A stretch of 64,000 nucleotides of DNA from Pseudomonas hormoni. Its GTDB lineage: Bacteria > Pseudomonadota > Gammaproteobacteria > Pseudomonadales > Pseudomonadaceae. Every line of letters begins with the position of its first letter. Position 1 is the stretch's first letter. Location of the stretch: the NCBI RefSeq assembly GCF_018502625.1, contig NZ_CP075566.1:2795001-2859000 (forward strand). The letters run 5' to 3'. Of this stretch, positions 42,419 to 51,680 are shown piece after piece. The notes under the pieces were generated by a model. That model was not told the DNA's origin, made no database searches, and saw only the letters and a list, made by a program, of their open reading frames with translations. Position numbers and translations under genes: made by a program.

Positions 42419-43891
42419 TCAATGTTCGGCGATCACCCGCGCAAGAATCCGAATGCCTTCATGAATCTCCTGCGTCGTCAGGCCCGCATAGCCCAGAATG
42501 AGCCCTGCGGGTCGCTCGGACGCAGACGCCACGGGGCCGGCAAACAGCGGCGACAGCGGATAAACACCGACCCCGCGCTCGAGCGCGGCGGCCTGCAATG
42601 AGGGCTCATCCTGAGCACGAAGTCCCGGCAACAGCAGCACGCCATGCAGCCCCGCGGCCATGCCGACCAACTGCCCTTGCCCCGCCAAATGCTGTTCAAC
42701 CGCGTCCAGCAGCGCTCTTCGCCGTCGCTCGTTCTCCCGGCGCAGGCGGCGAACGTGGCGCTCATACGTACCACTTTCGATCAGCGAGGCCAGCACGTTT
42801 TGCTCCCAGCGTGGTGAGTGCCGGTCCGTCAGCCGCTTGGCTTCGCGGAAAACGCTGACCAACTCGCGCGGAAGCACCAGATAACCCAGCCTGAGCTGCG
42901 GTGACAGTGCTTTGGAGAACGTGCCGACATAAATGACACGCCCGTCCGTATCCATGGATTGCAGCGCGTCGATGGGGCGCTGGCCATAACGGAACTCGCC
43001 GCCGTAATCGTCCTCGATGATCCACGCGCGCTGCCGACTCGCCCACCTCAGCAGTTCCAGGCGCCGTGCAACGGGAATCACCGCCCCCATCGGAAACTGG
43101 TGCGACGGCGTCACATAGGCCAACCGCACGCAGTCGTCTTCGGGTAAATCACGGGTATCCAGCCCGGAGGCATCGACAGGGGTTGGCAACGCCGTCGCAC
43201 CCGTGGCCTCAAAGCAATACCTCGCCATGCGGTAGCCCGGCTCCTCGAAGACGAATGCGTCTCCCGGGTTCAGCAAAAGACGTGCGCACAGGTCGAGCCC
43301 CTGCTGCGAGCCATGCACCACGAGGATCTGGTCCGCATCGCAGGTCAAACCCCGTGCGCGTCGCAGATAGCCTTGCAGCGCGCTGCGCAAGCGCTCTTCC
43401 CCTTCGGGTTGGCCGTAATAATGGTTGGGCTGACGCTTGACCAGTTCGGCACGGTAGGCGCGCTGCCACCCCAGCGCCGGAAAATCCCTCGAGGCGACCG
43501 AGCCATATCTGAAGTCGATACGGGCATGCGGAGTCGCCATACTGTAAGGCTTCACAGCGGCCACACGCTGTCCGTACAGGGAAAGCGCAGGCGGCAAATG
43601 CTCGCGTGGCGCCGAGTCCGTTTTGGCCGACCCGGACGGGGCATTCCTCACGGCGCCTACCCTGGCGGCCTTTCCTGCCGATGTCACGACAAAGCCCTCG
43701 GCGGCCAGTTGCTCGTAGGCCGCCGTCACAGTGGTTCGTGATACGCCGAGTTCGGCCGCCAGCGCTCGCGTGGACACAAGCCGGGTGCCTGCTGCGAGCG
43801 TGCCGTCTTCTATTTGCGTGCGCAGCCTGGTGTAGATACGGCGTTCTGCGCCGCGTGTGTTTGCTTCCGGTTTGGTAGGCAACTGGCCCAT
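42419..43891 (-). CDS. MocR-type regulator (GntR HTH + aminotransferase domain)
   Basis: The 490-residue protein has a GntR-type HTH (LVSTRALAAELGVSRTTVTAAYEQLAAEGFV) followed by a fold-type-I aminotransferase domain with LGWQRAYR, VHGSQQGLDLCARLL, IIEDDYGGEFRY and GTFSKALSPQLRLGY (PLP-binding Lys in FSK). MocR proteins such as PdxR, GabR and TauR use PLP as effector. It is divergent from a TSUP exporter gene (147 bp to its GTG), which is the likely target. Confidence 0.92.
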   Translation of the reverse strand: MGQLPTKPEANTRGAERRIYTRLRTQIEDGTLAAGTRLVSTRALAAELGVSRTTVTAAYEQLAAEGFVVTSAGKAARVGAVRNAPSGSAKTDSAPREHLPPALSLYGQRVAAVKPYSMATPHARIDFRYGSVASRDFPALGWQRAYRAELVKRQPNHYYGQPEGEERLRSALQGYLRRARGLTCDADQILVVHGSQQGLDLCARLLLNPGDAFVFEEPGYRMARYCFEATGATALPTPVDASGLDTRDLPEDDCVRLAYVTPSHQFPMGAVIPVARRLELLRWASRQRAWIIEDDYGGEFRYGQRPIDALQSMDTDGRVIYVGTFSKALSPQLRLGYLVLPRELVSVFREAKRLTDRHSPRWEQNVLASLIESGTYERHVRRLRRENERRRRALLDAVEQHLAGQGQLVGMAAGLHGVLLLPGLRAQDEPSLQAAALERGVGVYPLSPLFAGPVASASERPAGLILGYAGLTTQEIHEGIRILARVIAEH

Positions 43892-44038
43892 GGGGAAACC
43901 TCAAAACTGGCACTTTTTATTGTGCAGGTGCTGATCGAGATTATGGGTTGTCATCATTGCGAGTGAAATCCCCATGTGTCCGTGCCCGACTCCAGATCAG
44001 AAGGTTTTTCAAGCCGACAAAAACAGGGAGGAAGCTCC

Positions 44039-44797
44039 GTGGAACTGACCGTCACTACCCTTCTCGTCACGTTCGCCGGTGTCTTTCTGATCTGTTTCAT
44101 GAAAGGCGCGTTCGGCGGCGGCTTTGCCATTGTCGGTATTCCGCTTCTGTCATTGGTGATGGACCCGATCACGGCCGGCGGCCTGCTCGCGCCATTGTTC
44201 ATCGCAATGGATGTGTACGGCTTGCGTTACTGGAAGCCGTCCACCTGGTCAAAACCGGACTTGAAGCTGCTTGTACCCGGCCTTGTCGTCGGCATCGGCG
44301 TCGGTTATCTGCTCTTTCGCGTGCTGGACCACCGCGCGATCGCCATTGTGATGGCAGCGGTCACGCTGTTTTTTGTCGGCCTCTGGTTCAAGGCCGGCGG
44401 AGAAGTCAGGGTACGGCCGCGCTCATCGCCCAAGGCCGTGGCCGCCGGTCTCACTTCAGGCATCACGACCATGGTCGCGCATTCAGGCGGGCCACCGTTG
44501 GCGATGTACTTGCTGCCGCTCGGCCTGAGCAAACAGGTCTATGCCGGAACGACCAGCATGTTCTTCACCGTGGGCAATCTGCTCAAGGCCGCGCCTTGGC
44601 TGCTACTGGCCAGACCCACGGGCAACGTGCTGAGCCTGATGCTGATCTGCTTGCTCGCCGTGCCGAGCGGCGTCTGGCTGGGCTGGCGTCTGCACGCAAG
44701 ACTGGACCAACGCCAGATGTACCGCGCCTGTTACGGCTTGCTGGTCGTCACGGCCCTGAAGCTATTGTGGGACGGCGTCGGCGGGTATCTGGCCTGA
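44039..44797 (+). CDS. TauE/SafE (TSUP) family permease
   Basis: GTG 44039 follows a strong GGGAGGAAG site, giving 252 residues; a longer frame from 43976 is less likely. It is a multi-spanning permease: VTFAGVFLICFMKGAFGGGFAIVGIPLLSL and the second repeat AAGLTSGITTMVAHSGGPPLAMYLLPLGL are typical TSUP halves. Members export sulfite, sulfoacetate or other organosulfur anions or import sulfate-like ions. The divergent MocR gene suggests control by an amine or taurine-like signal plus PLP (inference). Confidence 0.88.
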   Translation: MELTVTTLLVTFAGVFLICFMKGAFGGGFAIVGIPLLSLVMDPITAGGLLAPLFIAMDVYGLRYWKPSTWSKPDLKLLVPGLVVGIGVGYLLFRVLDHRAIAIVMAAVTLFFVGLWFKAGGEVRVRPRSSPKAVAAGLTSGITTMVAHSGGPPLAMYLLPLGLSKQVYAGTTSMFFTVGNLLKAAPWLLLARPTGNVLSLMLICLLAVPSGVWLGWRLHARLDQRQMYRACYGLLVVTALKLLWDGVGGYLA

Positions 44798-44896
44798 AAC
44801 GGGTGCGTCAGGGTTCGAAGTCGTCGGCTACACTTTGCTGTCTGCGCCACGGCAGCCAAGTGGCCAAATCCCTGTCTCCTGACCTGGAGGTTTCCC

Positions 44897-45928
44897 ATGA
44901 GCGATGACACCGAACTCACGTCCTTCACTGGCTGGGCCGCAACGGCGGCCGGCGCGCCACTGGAGCGCTACAGCTACGATCCCGGCCCATTGGGAGAAGA
45001 TGAAGTGGAAGTCGCGGTGGAATATTGCGGCGTCTGCCATTCAGACCAGTCGCTGATCGATAACGATTGGGGCATCAGCCAATACCCGTTTATCCCGGGC
45101 CATGAGGTGGTCGGCCGTATCGTGCGAATGGGCGCACAGGTACGCGGTCTCGAAACGGGGCAACGGGTGGGCATCGGCTGGTACAAGGGCAGTTGCATGC
45201 ATTGCGCTTCGTGTATCGGTGGTTCCCATCACCTGTGTGGCACGGCCCAACCCACCATCATTGGCAGCAACGGCGGCTTCGCCGACCGCGTGCGCTCGCA
45301 TTGGGCCTGGGCACTGGCGATACCGGACGGCCTCGATCCCGCCATGGCTGGCCCGCTGTTCTGTGCCGGCTCGACAGTGTTCAACCCGCTGGTGGAATTT
45401 GACGTCAAGCCGACCGACCGGGTCGGTGTGGTGGGCATCGGCGGCCTCGGTCACCTGGCACTACGCTTCCTCAATGCCTGGGGCTGCGAAGTCACGGCCT
45501 TCACTTCGTCTCTGAGCAAGCAAGACGAAGCCAAGCGTCTGGGCGCGCACAACGTCGTCGCCTCGACCGACAGCGCTGCGCTGAACGCCATCGCCGGCAC
45601 CCTGGATTTTCTACTGATCACTGCCAATGCCGACCTCGATTGGCCGGCCATGCTCGGCACCCTGCGCGGCAAGGGTCGCCTGCACTTTGTCGGCATCGTG
45701 CCCGGCGCGATTCCCGTGCACGTGTTCAACCTGATTCCCCAACAGAAGAGCCTGTCTGCCTCGCCGGTCGGTTCGCCTGCTACTACGGCGACCATGCTGG
45801 AATTCTGCGCACGGCATCAGATCCTGCCGCAGGTCGAGCACTTCCCCATGAGCCGGGTCAACGAAGCCATCGATCACCTGCGCAGTGGCAAGGCCCGTTA
45901 CCGCGTCGTGCTCGACGCCAGCAAATGA
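44897..45928 (+). CDS. Zinc-dependent alcohol dehydrogenase (CAD/YahK-like)
   Basis: The 343-residue MDR enzyme has catalytic zinc ligands in CGVCHSD and GHEVVG. The structural-zinc cysteines are in CMHCASCIGGSHHLCG, and the nucleotide fold is VGVVGIGGLGHLALRFL. It resembles cinnamyl-alcohol/YahK-type NADP-dependent aldehyde reductases. It follows GACCTGGAGG. It is 99 bp after the permease gene; cotranscription is possible. A GC-rich hairpin follows. Confidence 0.9.
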   Translation: MSDDTELTSFTGWAATAAGAPLERYSYDPGPLGEDEVEVAVEYCGVCHSDQSLIDNDWGISQYPFIPGHEVVGRIVRMGAQVRGLETGQRVGIGWYKGSCMHCASCIGGSHHLCGTAQPTIIGSNGGFADRVRSHWAWALAIPDGLDPAMAGPLFCAGSTVFNPLVEFDVKPTDRVGVVGIGGLGHLALRFLNAWGCEVTAFTSSLSKQDEAKRLGAHNVVASTDSAALNAIAGTLDFLLITANADLDWPAMLGTLRGKGRLHFVGIVPGAIPVHVFNLIPQQKSLSASPVGSPATTATMLEFCARHQILPQVEHFPMSRVNEAIDHLRSGKARYRVVLDASK

Positions 45929-45934
45929 CTGACG

Positions 45935-45961
45935 GGCGCGTCGGCTGACACCGAGCGCGCC
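45935..45961. terminator. GC-rich hairpin between convergent genes
   Basis: GGCGCGTCGG, loop CTGACA, CCGAGCGCGCC form a ~10-bp stem with one bulge between the dehydrogenase and the convergent LysR gene. There is no T run, so termination is uncertain. Confidence 0.45.
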
Positions 45962-45973
45962 TTCAGTGGCGTA

Positions 45974-46912
45974 TCAGGTCTTTGATTCGAAGGCATTTCG
46001 CTCGCCCACGGGCGCATGGTGCGCCATCACCTCAACGACCCAATCGATGAACACGCGCAACTTGAGGCTGATATGCCGGTTCGGCGGAAACGCCACGTAA
46101 AGCGGCATCGTATCGAGGTGCCAGTCTTCGAACAGCGGCACTAACTCGCCACTCGCCTCAAAAGTTTTGGACATGTACTTGGGCAACCAGAGTACGCCCA
46201 ACCCGGCCAGTCCGGCCGCGAGGTAGGCATTGCCATCGTCGACGGCCAACACGTAGCGACCTTTGACCTGCACACTTTCACTGTGGTTGCGCATGGCATA
46301 CGGCAGCGGTTTGCCGGTGCGCGCCCACAGGAAACCGACGATTCGATGATCCGACTCTTCCAGCTCCCGCGGATGCGAGGGCGTGCCGACCCGAGCCAGA
46401 TAGCTCGGTGCTGCAAAAACGCCGAGCGGCAGATCAGCGACGCGCCGGGCCATCAGCGACTGATCCGTGAGTTCACCACCGCGCACCACGCAATCAACGT
46501 TCTCGTCGATCATATCGACGATACGATCGCTGACGCCCATGTCGATCTGGATGTCCGGATATCGCGCGTAAAACCCGGGCAATGCCGGCACCAGAATCAT
46601 GCTCGCCAGGGGACTCGGCACATCGACTCGCAACCGCCCTCGGGGCAATGCCGAGGCGCCGGACAGACTGGTTTCAGCGTCGTCGATGTCGGCCAGCAGT
46701 TTGATCACCCGCTCGTAATAAACGGCGCCATCGGCGGTGACGTTGACTTTGCGCGTCGTACGGTTGAGCAACTTGACGCGCAACCGCGCCTCCAGTTGCT
46801 GCACCAGTTGGGTCACGGTGGTCTTGCTCATGTGCAGCGTGTCAGCCGCCTTGGTGAAGCTGCCTGCCTCTACCACGCGCGCAAATGCCTGCATCGCATC
46901 AAAACGGTCCAT
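45974..46912 (-). CDS. LysR-family regulator
   Basis: The 312-residue LysR protein has HTH MQAFARVVEAGSFTKAADTLHMSKTTVTQLVQQLE and the CrgA/DmlR-like substrate domain (LRVDVPSPLASMILVPALPGFYARYPDIQIDMGVSDR). It is divergent from the RidA gene (143 bp apart) and convergent with the dehydrogenase gene. Control of RidA is likely by position. Confidence 0.9.
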   Translation of the reverse strand: MDRFDAMQAFARVVEAGSFTKAADTLHMSKTTVTQLVQQLEARLRVKLLNRTTRKVNVTADGAVYYERVIKLLADIDDAETSLSGASALPRGRLRVDVPSPLASMILVPALPGFYARYPDIQIDMGVSDRIVDMIDENVDCVVRGGELTDQSLMARRVADLPLGVFAAPSYLARVGTPSHPRELEESDHRIVGFLWARTGKPLPYAMRNHSESVQVKGRYVLAVDDGNAYLAAGLAGLGVLWLPKYMSKTFEASGELVPLFEDWHLDTMPLYVAFPPNRHISLKLRVFIDWVVEVMAHHAPVGERNAFESKT

Positions 46913-47055
46913 CGCCGCCCCTCGTATCGATCAGATTGTTTGGGTTTCCCAAACAGTGATCGCCAAGGTTGCTCGTTTATCGCCCCGGCGCAAGTCCCTA
47001 CAGTCCCTTCAACGTTGGTTTCGGGTCGGCTTTGGCCCTTTGATGGAGGCACTTT

Positions 47056-47460
47056 ATGACAACGCGTGATGTGGTTTTTCCGAGCGGACGCCAAGCACTT
47101 TATGAGCGCAATCGCTACTCGCCGGCGATTCGCTCCAATGGTTTTCTGTTCGTGTCGGGGCAAGTCGGCAGCAAGGAGGATGGATCGCCCGAGCCCGACC
47201 TGGAGAATCAGGTCCGGCTCGCCTTCAACAACCTGAACGCGATCCTGGGCGCGGCCGGTTGCACCTTCGACGACGTGATTGATGTCACCGTCTTCATCGT
47301 CGATCCCGAATCGACGTTCGAAACGATCTGGAAGATCGTGCCGGAGTTCTGGGGCAACGCGCCGCACCCGACGCTGACCGGGATTGGCGTCACGTGGCTG
47401 TATGGTTTCCAGTTCGAGATCAAGGTGATCGCCAGGCTTCCGGAAACCGTCCAGGGATGA
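47056..47460 (+). CDS. RidA/YjgF-family protein
   Basis: The 134-residue protein has family features FLFVSGQVGSKEDGS, ENQVRLAFNNLNAILGAAGC and DVIDVTVFIVDPESTFETIWKI. The archetypal RidA catalytic Arg position lies in the ~105-110 region, where this protein has NAPHPTLTGIGVTWL without the usual P-x-R-S/T pattern, so it is probably a Rid2-7 subfamily member rather than a classical 2-aminoacrylate deaminase. Confidence 0.88.
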   Translation: MTTRDVVFPSGRQALYERNRYSPAIRSNGFLFVSGQVGSKEDGSPEPDLENQVRLAFNNLNAILGAAGCTFDDVIDVTVFIVDPESTFETIWKIVPEFWGNAPHPTLTGIGVTWLYGFQFEIKVIARLPETVQG

Positions 47461-47491
47461 ACGACCGTTGTTCAGGGTGGGTAGCCTGTCT

Positions 47492-50098
47492 CTAACGAGC
47501 TTCCTCGAAGAGGCCTATCAACTCATTGAAAGCACCAATATCCAGCGGCCGGCTCAGGAAATAGCCTTGACCTTCATCGCACGATACCGCCTTCAGCAAT
47601 TTCAAGTGATCGGCCGTTTCAATGCCCTCAGCGGTAACGGTCAGCGATAACGCACGTCCCAGGCCCACGATAGCCCGGATGATCGCCTTGTCATCCTCGC
47701 TATCGGCCAGCCTGTTCAAAAAGCTGCGGTCAATTTTCAGGCCGTCGAACGGGAATGCGCGAAGGTAGCTCAGCGATGAATATCCCGTTCCGAAGTCGTC
47801 CATTGATATCCGTACGCCGAGACGTTTGAGCGTACGCATTACCTCAATTGCACCGGTGGCGTCTTCAAGCATGACGCTTTCGGTAATCTCCAGCTCAACA
47901 CGGGCAGGGTTGATTCCTGAGTCGGTGAGTGTTTTCTGAATGCGCTCGACCAGATTGCCTTGTTTGAATTCGGTCGGTGACAGGTTGACTGATACGAACA
48001 AACTTTCCGGCCACCGTGCGGCGCAGCGGCACGCGGTATCGAGAACCCAGTTGCTCAGGGAAAGAATCAGTCCGGATTCCTCGGCAATCGGAATGAACGT
48101 GTCGGGAGGTATCAAACCGCGCTCAGGATGTTGCCAACGGACCAGCGCTTCGGCCCCCACCATCTGACCGTCAGCGATACGAAAGCGTGGCTGGAAATGC
48201 AGCCGCAGCTCTCCATGTTTGATCGCGAAGCGCAGGTCACTTTCCAGTTGACGGCGCTCAATGATCCTGGCGTTCATATCGCCGGCATAAAAGCGCCAGG
48301 TGTTACGCCCTCCGGCCTTGGCTTCGTACAGTGCGATATCCGCATAGCGAAGCAGTTCGGTCGCCTCGCAGGCGTCATGAGGCGCCATCGCAATGCCAAC
48401 ACTGGCGCTGACGAACACTTCCTGCTCATCGATCGTTATCGGCTGCTCGACGGACTCGATCAAGCGGCGACAGAGCGTCTCGACTTCTTCCTGGGAACTC
48501 ACGTCGGTCAGGATCAATACAAACTCATCCCCGCCGACCCGAGCAACCAGGTCGCCATGGCGCACGCAGTCTGCCAGGCGACTCGACACTTCATTGAGGA
48601 CCAGATCACCTGCGGCATGCCCGAGCAAGTCATTCACCGGTTTGAAACGATCCAGGTCCAGGCTGAGCATGACCAGCGGCTGGTCTATCGTCGGCAATGC
48701 CTTGAGTTTACCGTCGAGAAACTCTTGAAGACGGGTTCTGTTCGGTAGCCCGGTCAGGGCGTCATGTTGTGAGAGGAATTCGATACGCCGACGGGCTTCG
48801 ACTTCCTCTGTCACATCCGTCGCAGTCCCCCGGAACCCTCCACCCGCCATTTTTCGAGCCGAAAGACGAGTGATTCGCTCCTGGCCTTCGGTATCGACGT
48901 ATCGGCACTGAATGCTGATATCCGGACGACGGTTCGGGATGCTGAGCCACTGAGCCAGCGTGCCCAGTTCGGTGCTCAGCAGATCATCGATCACCGCACC
49001 AATCCAGACGTCTCTGGAGAGCCCCGTCACGCCTTCGAATCGTTCTGACAAATAGGTGAAATGCCACTCGGGATCAATTTCCCATACCCAGTCCGAGCTG
49101 GCTTCAACGACGTCGCGAAAGCGTGCTTCGCTGGTGGCAAGGGCGTCCTGACTGCTTTGCAGTGACGCATAGCTGGCATCAAGTGCCAGCGCACCAGCGG
49201 TCGTGCGACGCAAAATGACCCACGTCATCAGGCACACCAGTAACGCGGCAATGCCGATCAATGGCAACCCTATCCCCAACAACCGCAGGCCCGGCCTTTC
49301 CGGACTCCATTGCAGGCTGCCGGCCGAACCGTCATCGCCCAGAGGAAGGAGCGACGCAGTGCCCGTTTCGCCGGACGTCGCAACGTGCAGACGATCGACC
49401 CCGAAATCGTCGCCGATCATCTGCAGCTTGGCGCTGTTCAACACGTCGACGAAAACCAGCACTGAAGGTGGCCCGTCATCAGGCACCACTGTCGGATCGG
49501 TTCCCGGCGTAATAGCTGCTGCCGCGACGAGGGCGGGCACTCCTCCCACATTGATGAAGGCTGTTGTCGGCGTCTCTGTTTCCGCTCCTGCACGCGCCTT
49601 ATCAAGAATCCCGGCGATGGACTGCTTGAGCCACTCAGTGACTTCCACGGATTTCAGCTCACCCTTGACCACAGAGTAAACAGTGCGATCGACGTCGTTG
49701 ATGACAAACAGTCCCTGGACCCCGAAATCCGTATAAAGCGTTGGTCCGACGTTCTGTCGTACGAAGGCCCAGTCAGGGTCCACTTCGGTATGCAGGTGCT
49801 TGTAGGCGTCGCCCCAGAATGCGTAATCCTTGACGGTCGAGCGCAGCGATTTTTCCAGCGATTGGACTGCCTTCTTTGTGTAGAACGCGCTTTCGGCCTC
49901 CTCCGTCCGGTCTAGATCATGTGCAAGGTAAACGAGTGAATAGCTGGCCAGTAAAAACACGCCTGCCAATAGACCCACGAACTTGAACAGCGAGGCCCGA
50001 GCCAGTACCACGCTGGAACGACGGGAGGAAGAAGGGTTACTGGAGGCGAGACTGTTCGGCATAAATTCCCGCTTGTCGTTGGAAAAAGTACTTTGCAT
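47492..50098 (-). CDS. c-di-GMP enzyme: CHASE4-PAS-GGDEF-EAL
   Basis: The 868-residue inner-membrane protein has TM1 at ~38-60, a periplasmic CHASE4-like sensor to ~275 (FWGDAYKHLHTEVDPDWAFVRQN), TM2 at ~277-297, a PAS domain ~325-445, GGDEF ~450-610 with intact RVGGDEFVLIL, and EAL ~620-860 with intact GAEALVRWQHP, DDFGTGYSSL and KIDRSF. Both catalytic sites look functional, so it may make or degrade c-di-GMP depending on signals. A glycan-secretion locus with c-di-GMP-binding repeats lies 7.5 kb downstream; any link is inference. Start uncertain: MPNSL at residue 13 is an alternative. Confidence 0.92.
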   Translation of the reverse strand: MQSTFSNDKREFMPNSLASSNPSSSRRSSVVLARASLFKFVGLLAGVFLLASYSLVYLAHDLDRTEEAESAFYTKKAVQSLEKSLRSTVKDYAFWGDAYKHLHTEVDPDWAFVRQNVGPTLYTDFGVQGLFVINDVDRTVYSVVKGELKSVEVTEWLKQSIAGILDKARAGAETETPTTAFINVGGVPALVAAAAITPGTDPTVVPDDGPPSVLVFVDVLNSAKLQMIGDDFGVDRLHVATSGETGTASLLPLGDDGSAGSLQWSPERPGLRLLGIGLPLIGIAALLVCLMTWVILRRTTAGALALDASYASLQSSQDALATSEARFRDVVEASSDWVWEIDPEWHFTYLSERFEGVTGLSRDVWIGAVIDDLLSTELGTLAQWLSIPNRRPDISIQCRYVDTEGQERITRLSARKMAGGGFRGTATDVTEEVEARRRIEFLSQHDALTGLPNRTRLQEFLDGKLKALPTIDQPLVMLSLDLDRFKPVNDLLGHAAGDLVLNEVSSRLADCVRHGDLVARVGGDEFVLILTDVSSQEEVETLCRRLIESVEQPITIDEQEVFVSASVGIAMAPHDACEATELLRYADIALYEAKAGGRNTWRFYAGDMNARIIERRQLESDLRFAIKHGELRLHFQPRFRIADGQMVGAEALVRWQHPERGLIPPDTFIPIAEESGLILSLSNWVLDTACRCAARWPESLFVSVNLSPTEFKQGNLVERIQKTLTDSGINPARVELEITESVMLEDATGAIEVMRTLKRLGVRISMDDFGTGYSSLSYLRAFPFDGLKIDRSFLNRLADSEDDKAIIRAIVGLGRALSLTVTAEGIETADHLKLLKAVSCDEGQGYFLSRPLDIGAFNELIGLFEEAR

Positions 50099-50324
50099 AC
50101 CCTGCTATCGGCTACTTTGGCAGAACGATGAGCCGGGGCATTCCATGAGTGGCCGCTTTCTATTAAAGCCTATGGTTCTGTACCCGACACGATCCAGCCA
50201 TGAAGAGATTTCACCGGGGAAAGATCTGGCGCCCGCGCCGAACAGGAATTTGCGGCACCCATCGTTATCGGTTCAGCGTTAAAATCCGCCCGGTCCGGTT
50301 CACATTCTTGAGGATGATCCAGGT

Positions 50325-50819
50325 ATGTCCACGCTCGACACTTCCCTGCAAGACACCGCCGCGCCTGACGGCGTTTGTTACGGCTGCGGCGGCAGCAATC
50401 CGCACGGGCTGCACATCAAGAGCTTCTGGCATGAGGACGGCGAGCATGTCATCGCCGAGCACATGCCAGAGGCCAAATATTGTGGTTGGCCGGATCTGGT
50501 TTACGGTGGTTTGATCGCGATGCTGGTTGACTGCCATTCCAACTGGACGGCGATGGCCTATCACTACCGGATGGAAAACCGCGACGTCGCCAGCCTCCCG
50601 CGCATCAACTGCGTCACTGGCAACCTGGGCATCAAGTTCATCAAGCCTACACCGATGGGCGTACCGCTGACCCTGCGTGCGAAAGTGGAAGGTGAAGTCG
50701 GACGCAAAACCCGCGTCATCTGCGAGGTCTACGCGGAGGATGTGCTCACGGCTGTCGGAGACTCCACTTTTGTGCGCGTCGATACCGAGCAACTGGCGGC
50801 GGTTGCGCATGGCCGGTAG
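50325..50819 (+). CDS. PaaI-like hotdog thioesterase
   Basis: The 164-residue protein has a hotdog-fold core: CYGCGGSNPHGLHIKSFW, YCGWPDLVYGGLIAMLVDCHSNWTA, CVTGNLGIKFIKPTPMGVPL and VEGEVGRKTRVICEVYAED. The N-terminal CYGCG..NPxGL motif is typical of a PaaI subgroup. It should hydrolyse an acyl-CoA; the substrate is unknown. It starts after CCAGGT with ordinary spacing. Confidence 0.88.
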   Translation: MSTLDTSLQDTAAPDGVCYGCGGSNPHGLHIKSFWHEDGEHVIAEHMPEAKYCGWPDLVYGGLIAMLVDCHSNWTAMAYHYRMENRDVASLPRINCVTGNLGIKFIKPTPMGVPLTLRAKVEGEVGRKTRVICEVYAEDVLTAVGDSTFVRVDTEQLAAVAHGR

Positions 50820-50917
50820 GTTGCAACCCTCTGCAAAAACCTGAGCGATTCAAGTGGGGCTACCAGGCTTTTCCTGGGTGCCGACTCCCTGTGCTGCTAT
50901 GCCAACTGGAAAGACCT

Positions 50918-51646
50918 ATGCCGCTAAAAACCCGCGACTTTATTCTTGAGACCCTTGAAGACCTCGGCATCGGTGACTTCGCTGCCCGCCCCTTCGACTG
51001 CGCCTTCGAATTGCTCGCCGCACCGCCCAGCCGCAAGCGCCTGATCATGATCGGCTTCAACGGCTCCCTCGCCGACGACATCCACACCAATGCCGGTGCG
51101 GTACACGCAGGCTACGAACAACCTGCGTTTTCCAATGTCGCCCATGGCCTGGAAGGCGGCTGGGGTTCGACGCCCCTGCCCCGACGATTGACCGAGTTGC
51201 CAGCCGAGCTTGGTTTTGACTGGCGCGACACCCTCTACACCAATGCGTTGCTGCTGTGCTCCGCAGATGCAGCGTGCATAAAAAAAGTCGCGAGGCAATC
51301 TTCGGCGGGGAGCCTGGAGTCGCTGACACGCAAATCAATGGATTTTTTCGAGCGGGTGACGGTGCCGCTAGCGGAACCCGAGTTGATCATTGCTTACAGC
51401 AACGGCTTGGGAAGCCCATCGGCGGCCAGGATTCTGTGGGAGAGATTCGGGAATGGGGAAGCGCTGGATCACGTTGACGTTTCTTCCTACCGGGCGACTT
51501 ATGGGTTCACTGCAACCATTGGCAGCCGCAAGATTCCGGTCGTGGGGATTCGGCACATGTCCAGATTCGAGCCGAGCATTGAGGCAATCAAACTGGCGTG
51601 GGAGCGGCAAAAAGCGTGCATCGGCACTCAGCCAGGCCCGTGTTAA
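50918..51646 (+). CDS. Uncharacterised protein with UDG-like fold features
   Basis: The 242-residue product starts at ATG 50918; a GTG at 50891 is in frame. The segments LIMIGFNGSLADDIHTNAGA, TLYTNALLLCSAD, LIIAYSNGLGSPSAARILWE and VVGIRHMSRFEP are arranged like the motifs of the uracil-DNA-glycosylase superfamily (G-x-N/P loop, Asn-containing strand, H-x-S loop). It has no signal peptide or iron-sulfur cysteine set. DNA repair activity is unproved. It has ~100 bp to the thioesterase gene and is probably independent. Confidence 0.55.
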   Translation: MPLKTRDFILETLEDLGIGDFAARPFDCAFELLAAPPSRKRLIMIGFNGSLADDIHTNAGAVHAGYEQPAFSNVAHGLEGGWGSTPLPRRLTELPAELGFDWRDTLYTNALLLCSADAACIKKVARQSSAGSLESLTRKSMDFFERVTVPLAEPELIIAYSNGLGSPSAARILWERFGNGEALDHVDVSSYRATYGFTATIGSRKIPVVGIRHMSRFEPSIEAIKLAWERQKACIGTQPGPC

Positions 51647-51680
51647 CGTGCGCATACCCTCAATTTGAAGTCACACACCC

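Noticed and set aside
50858..50880. ACCAGG-CTTTT-CCTGGGT hairpin
   Set aside because: The stem is only six to seven base pairs with no T run and sits before a ribosome site; not called a terminator.
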